A program made the translations under genes and the position numbers. Positions 13,525-13,648 of a DNA stretch of 13,648 bases are shown here, in pieces. Each line of letters opens with the position of its first letter. Positions within the stretch are counted from its first letter, which is position 1. The notes below the pieces were generated by a model. The model searched no databases and was not told where the DNA came from. It saw nothing but the letters and a program-made list of their open reading frames with translations. Origin of the DNA: Pseudomonadota bacterium (lineage in GTDB: Bacteria; Pseudomonadota; Gammaproteobacteria; Burkholderiales; Burkholderiaceae_C); NCBI GenBank assembly GCA_023415035.1, contig JAEZLX010000116.1, positions 1 through 13,648 on the forward strand. The letters run 5' to 3'.

Positions 13525-13648
13525 TCATCGCGCCTTTCCGGGGAAGGCGGCCTTGATCTTCAGGAAGAAATAGGCTGAATCCCGGAACCCGTAGGCCATA
13601 CGCTTGATGACCTTAATGCGGTTGTTGACGCCCTCGAGAATGCTGGTG
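13525..13648 (-). mobile_element. ISL3-family transposase, C-terminal end
   Basis: The minus-strand frame ending in TGA at 13525-13527 reads TSILEGVNNRIKVIKRMAYG, then FRDSAYFFLKIKAAFPGKAR. This is the characteristic C-terminus of ISL3-family DDE transposases (the EG.NN.IK..KR..YGFR..  .YF..KI block that carries the last catalytic Glu, here in LEGVNN). About 40 codons are inside the window and the rest lies beyond the right edge, so intactness cannot be judged. The end of the element should lie within a short distance to the left, between here and the LuxR remnant, but I could not identify its terminal inverted repeat without the other end. Confidence 0.85.

Noticed and set aside
1..13648. 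CRISPR array, tRNA/rRNA genes, prophage or toxin-antitoxin modules
   Set aside because: No regularly spaced repeats, no recognisable RNA gene sequences and no proteins of these types were seen on reading both strands.

Overview
The window is high-GC DNA, almost fully coding, that most resembles Burkholderiales (Alcaligenaceae or Comamonadaceae such as Bordetella, Achromobacter or Variovorax relatives). The reasons are a Bug/TctC-type solute receptor inside a catabolic operon, a LysR gene divergent from an HMG-CoA-lyase/CaiB pair, and the closeness of the Hpa proteins to that group. The genus assignment is an inference from protein style only.

Left block (1-2887). A leftward gene pair encodes a family III CoA-transferase (cut by the window edge) and an HMG-CoA lyase-like enzyme. 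A LysR regulator (1310-2230) is divergent from it across a 123-bp gap that holds a perfect 10-bp inverted repeat. A MarC-family membrane protein (2261-2887) follows the LysR gene. Together the pair looks like a regulated activation-and-cleavage module for an unknown branched hydroxy-acid.

Central block (2888-12249, all leftward). This is a compact 11-gene operon for the meta-cleavage (homoprotocatechuate) branch of 4-hydroxyphenylacetate breakdown. In transcription order it is hpaR, hpaG1, hpaG2, hpaE, a Bug receptor, hpaD, hpaF, hpaH, hpaI, an adducin-like class II aldolase-fold protein, and a ketopantoate-reductase-family protein. HpaD opens the ring, HpaE oxidises the semialdehyde, HpaF isomerises, HpaG1/G2 decarboxylate and isomerise, HpaH hydrates, and HpaI cleaves to pyruvate plus succinic semialdehyde. 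HpaR (MarR family) is the likely repressor. The monooxygenase hpaBC and a succinic semialdehyde dehydrogenase are not in the window. The last two genes have no place in the known pathway. The operon ends stop-to-stop against the convergent marC gene.

Right block (12250-13648). A 94-bp divergent intergenic region carries two perfect 12-bp palindromes, the probable HpaR operators. It faces a LuxR-type regulator gene that is broken into three frames (12344-13331). Beyond it, on the minus strand, are a 52-residue predicted membrane protein and the C-terminal end of an ISL3-family transposase that runs off the window.

No CRISPR array, tRNA, rRNA or phage module was seen. The catabolic core is a known system. 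The less explained parts are the two tail genes of the operon, the operator layout at hpaR, the embedded Bug gene and the decayed LuxR regulator.
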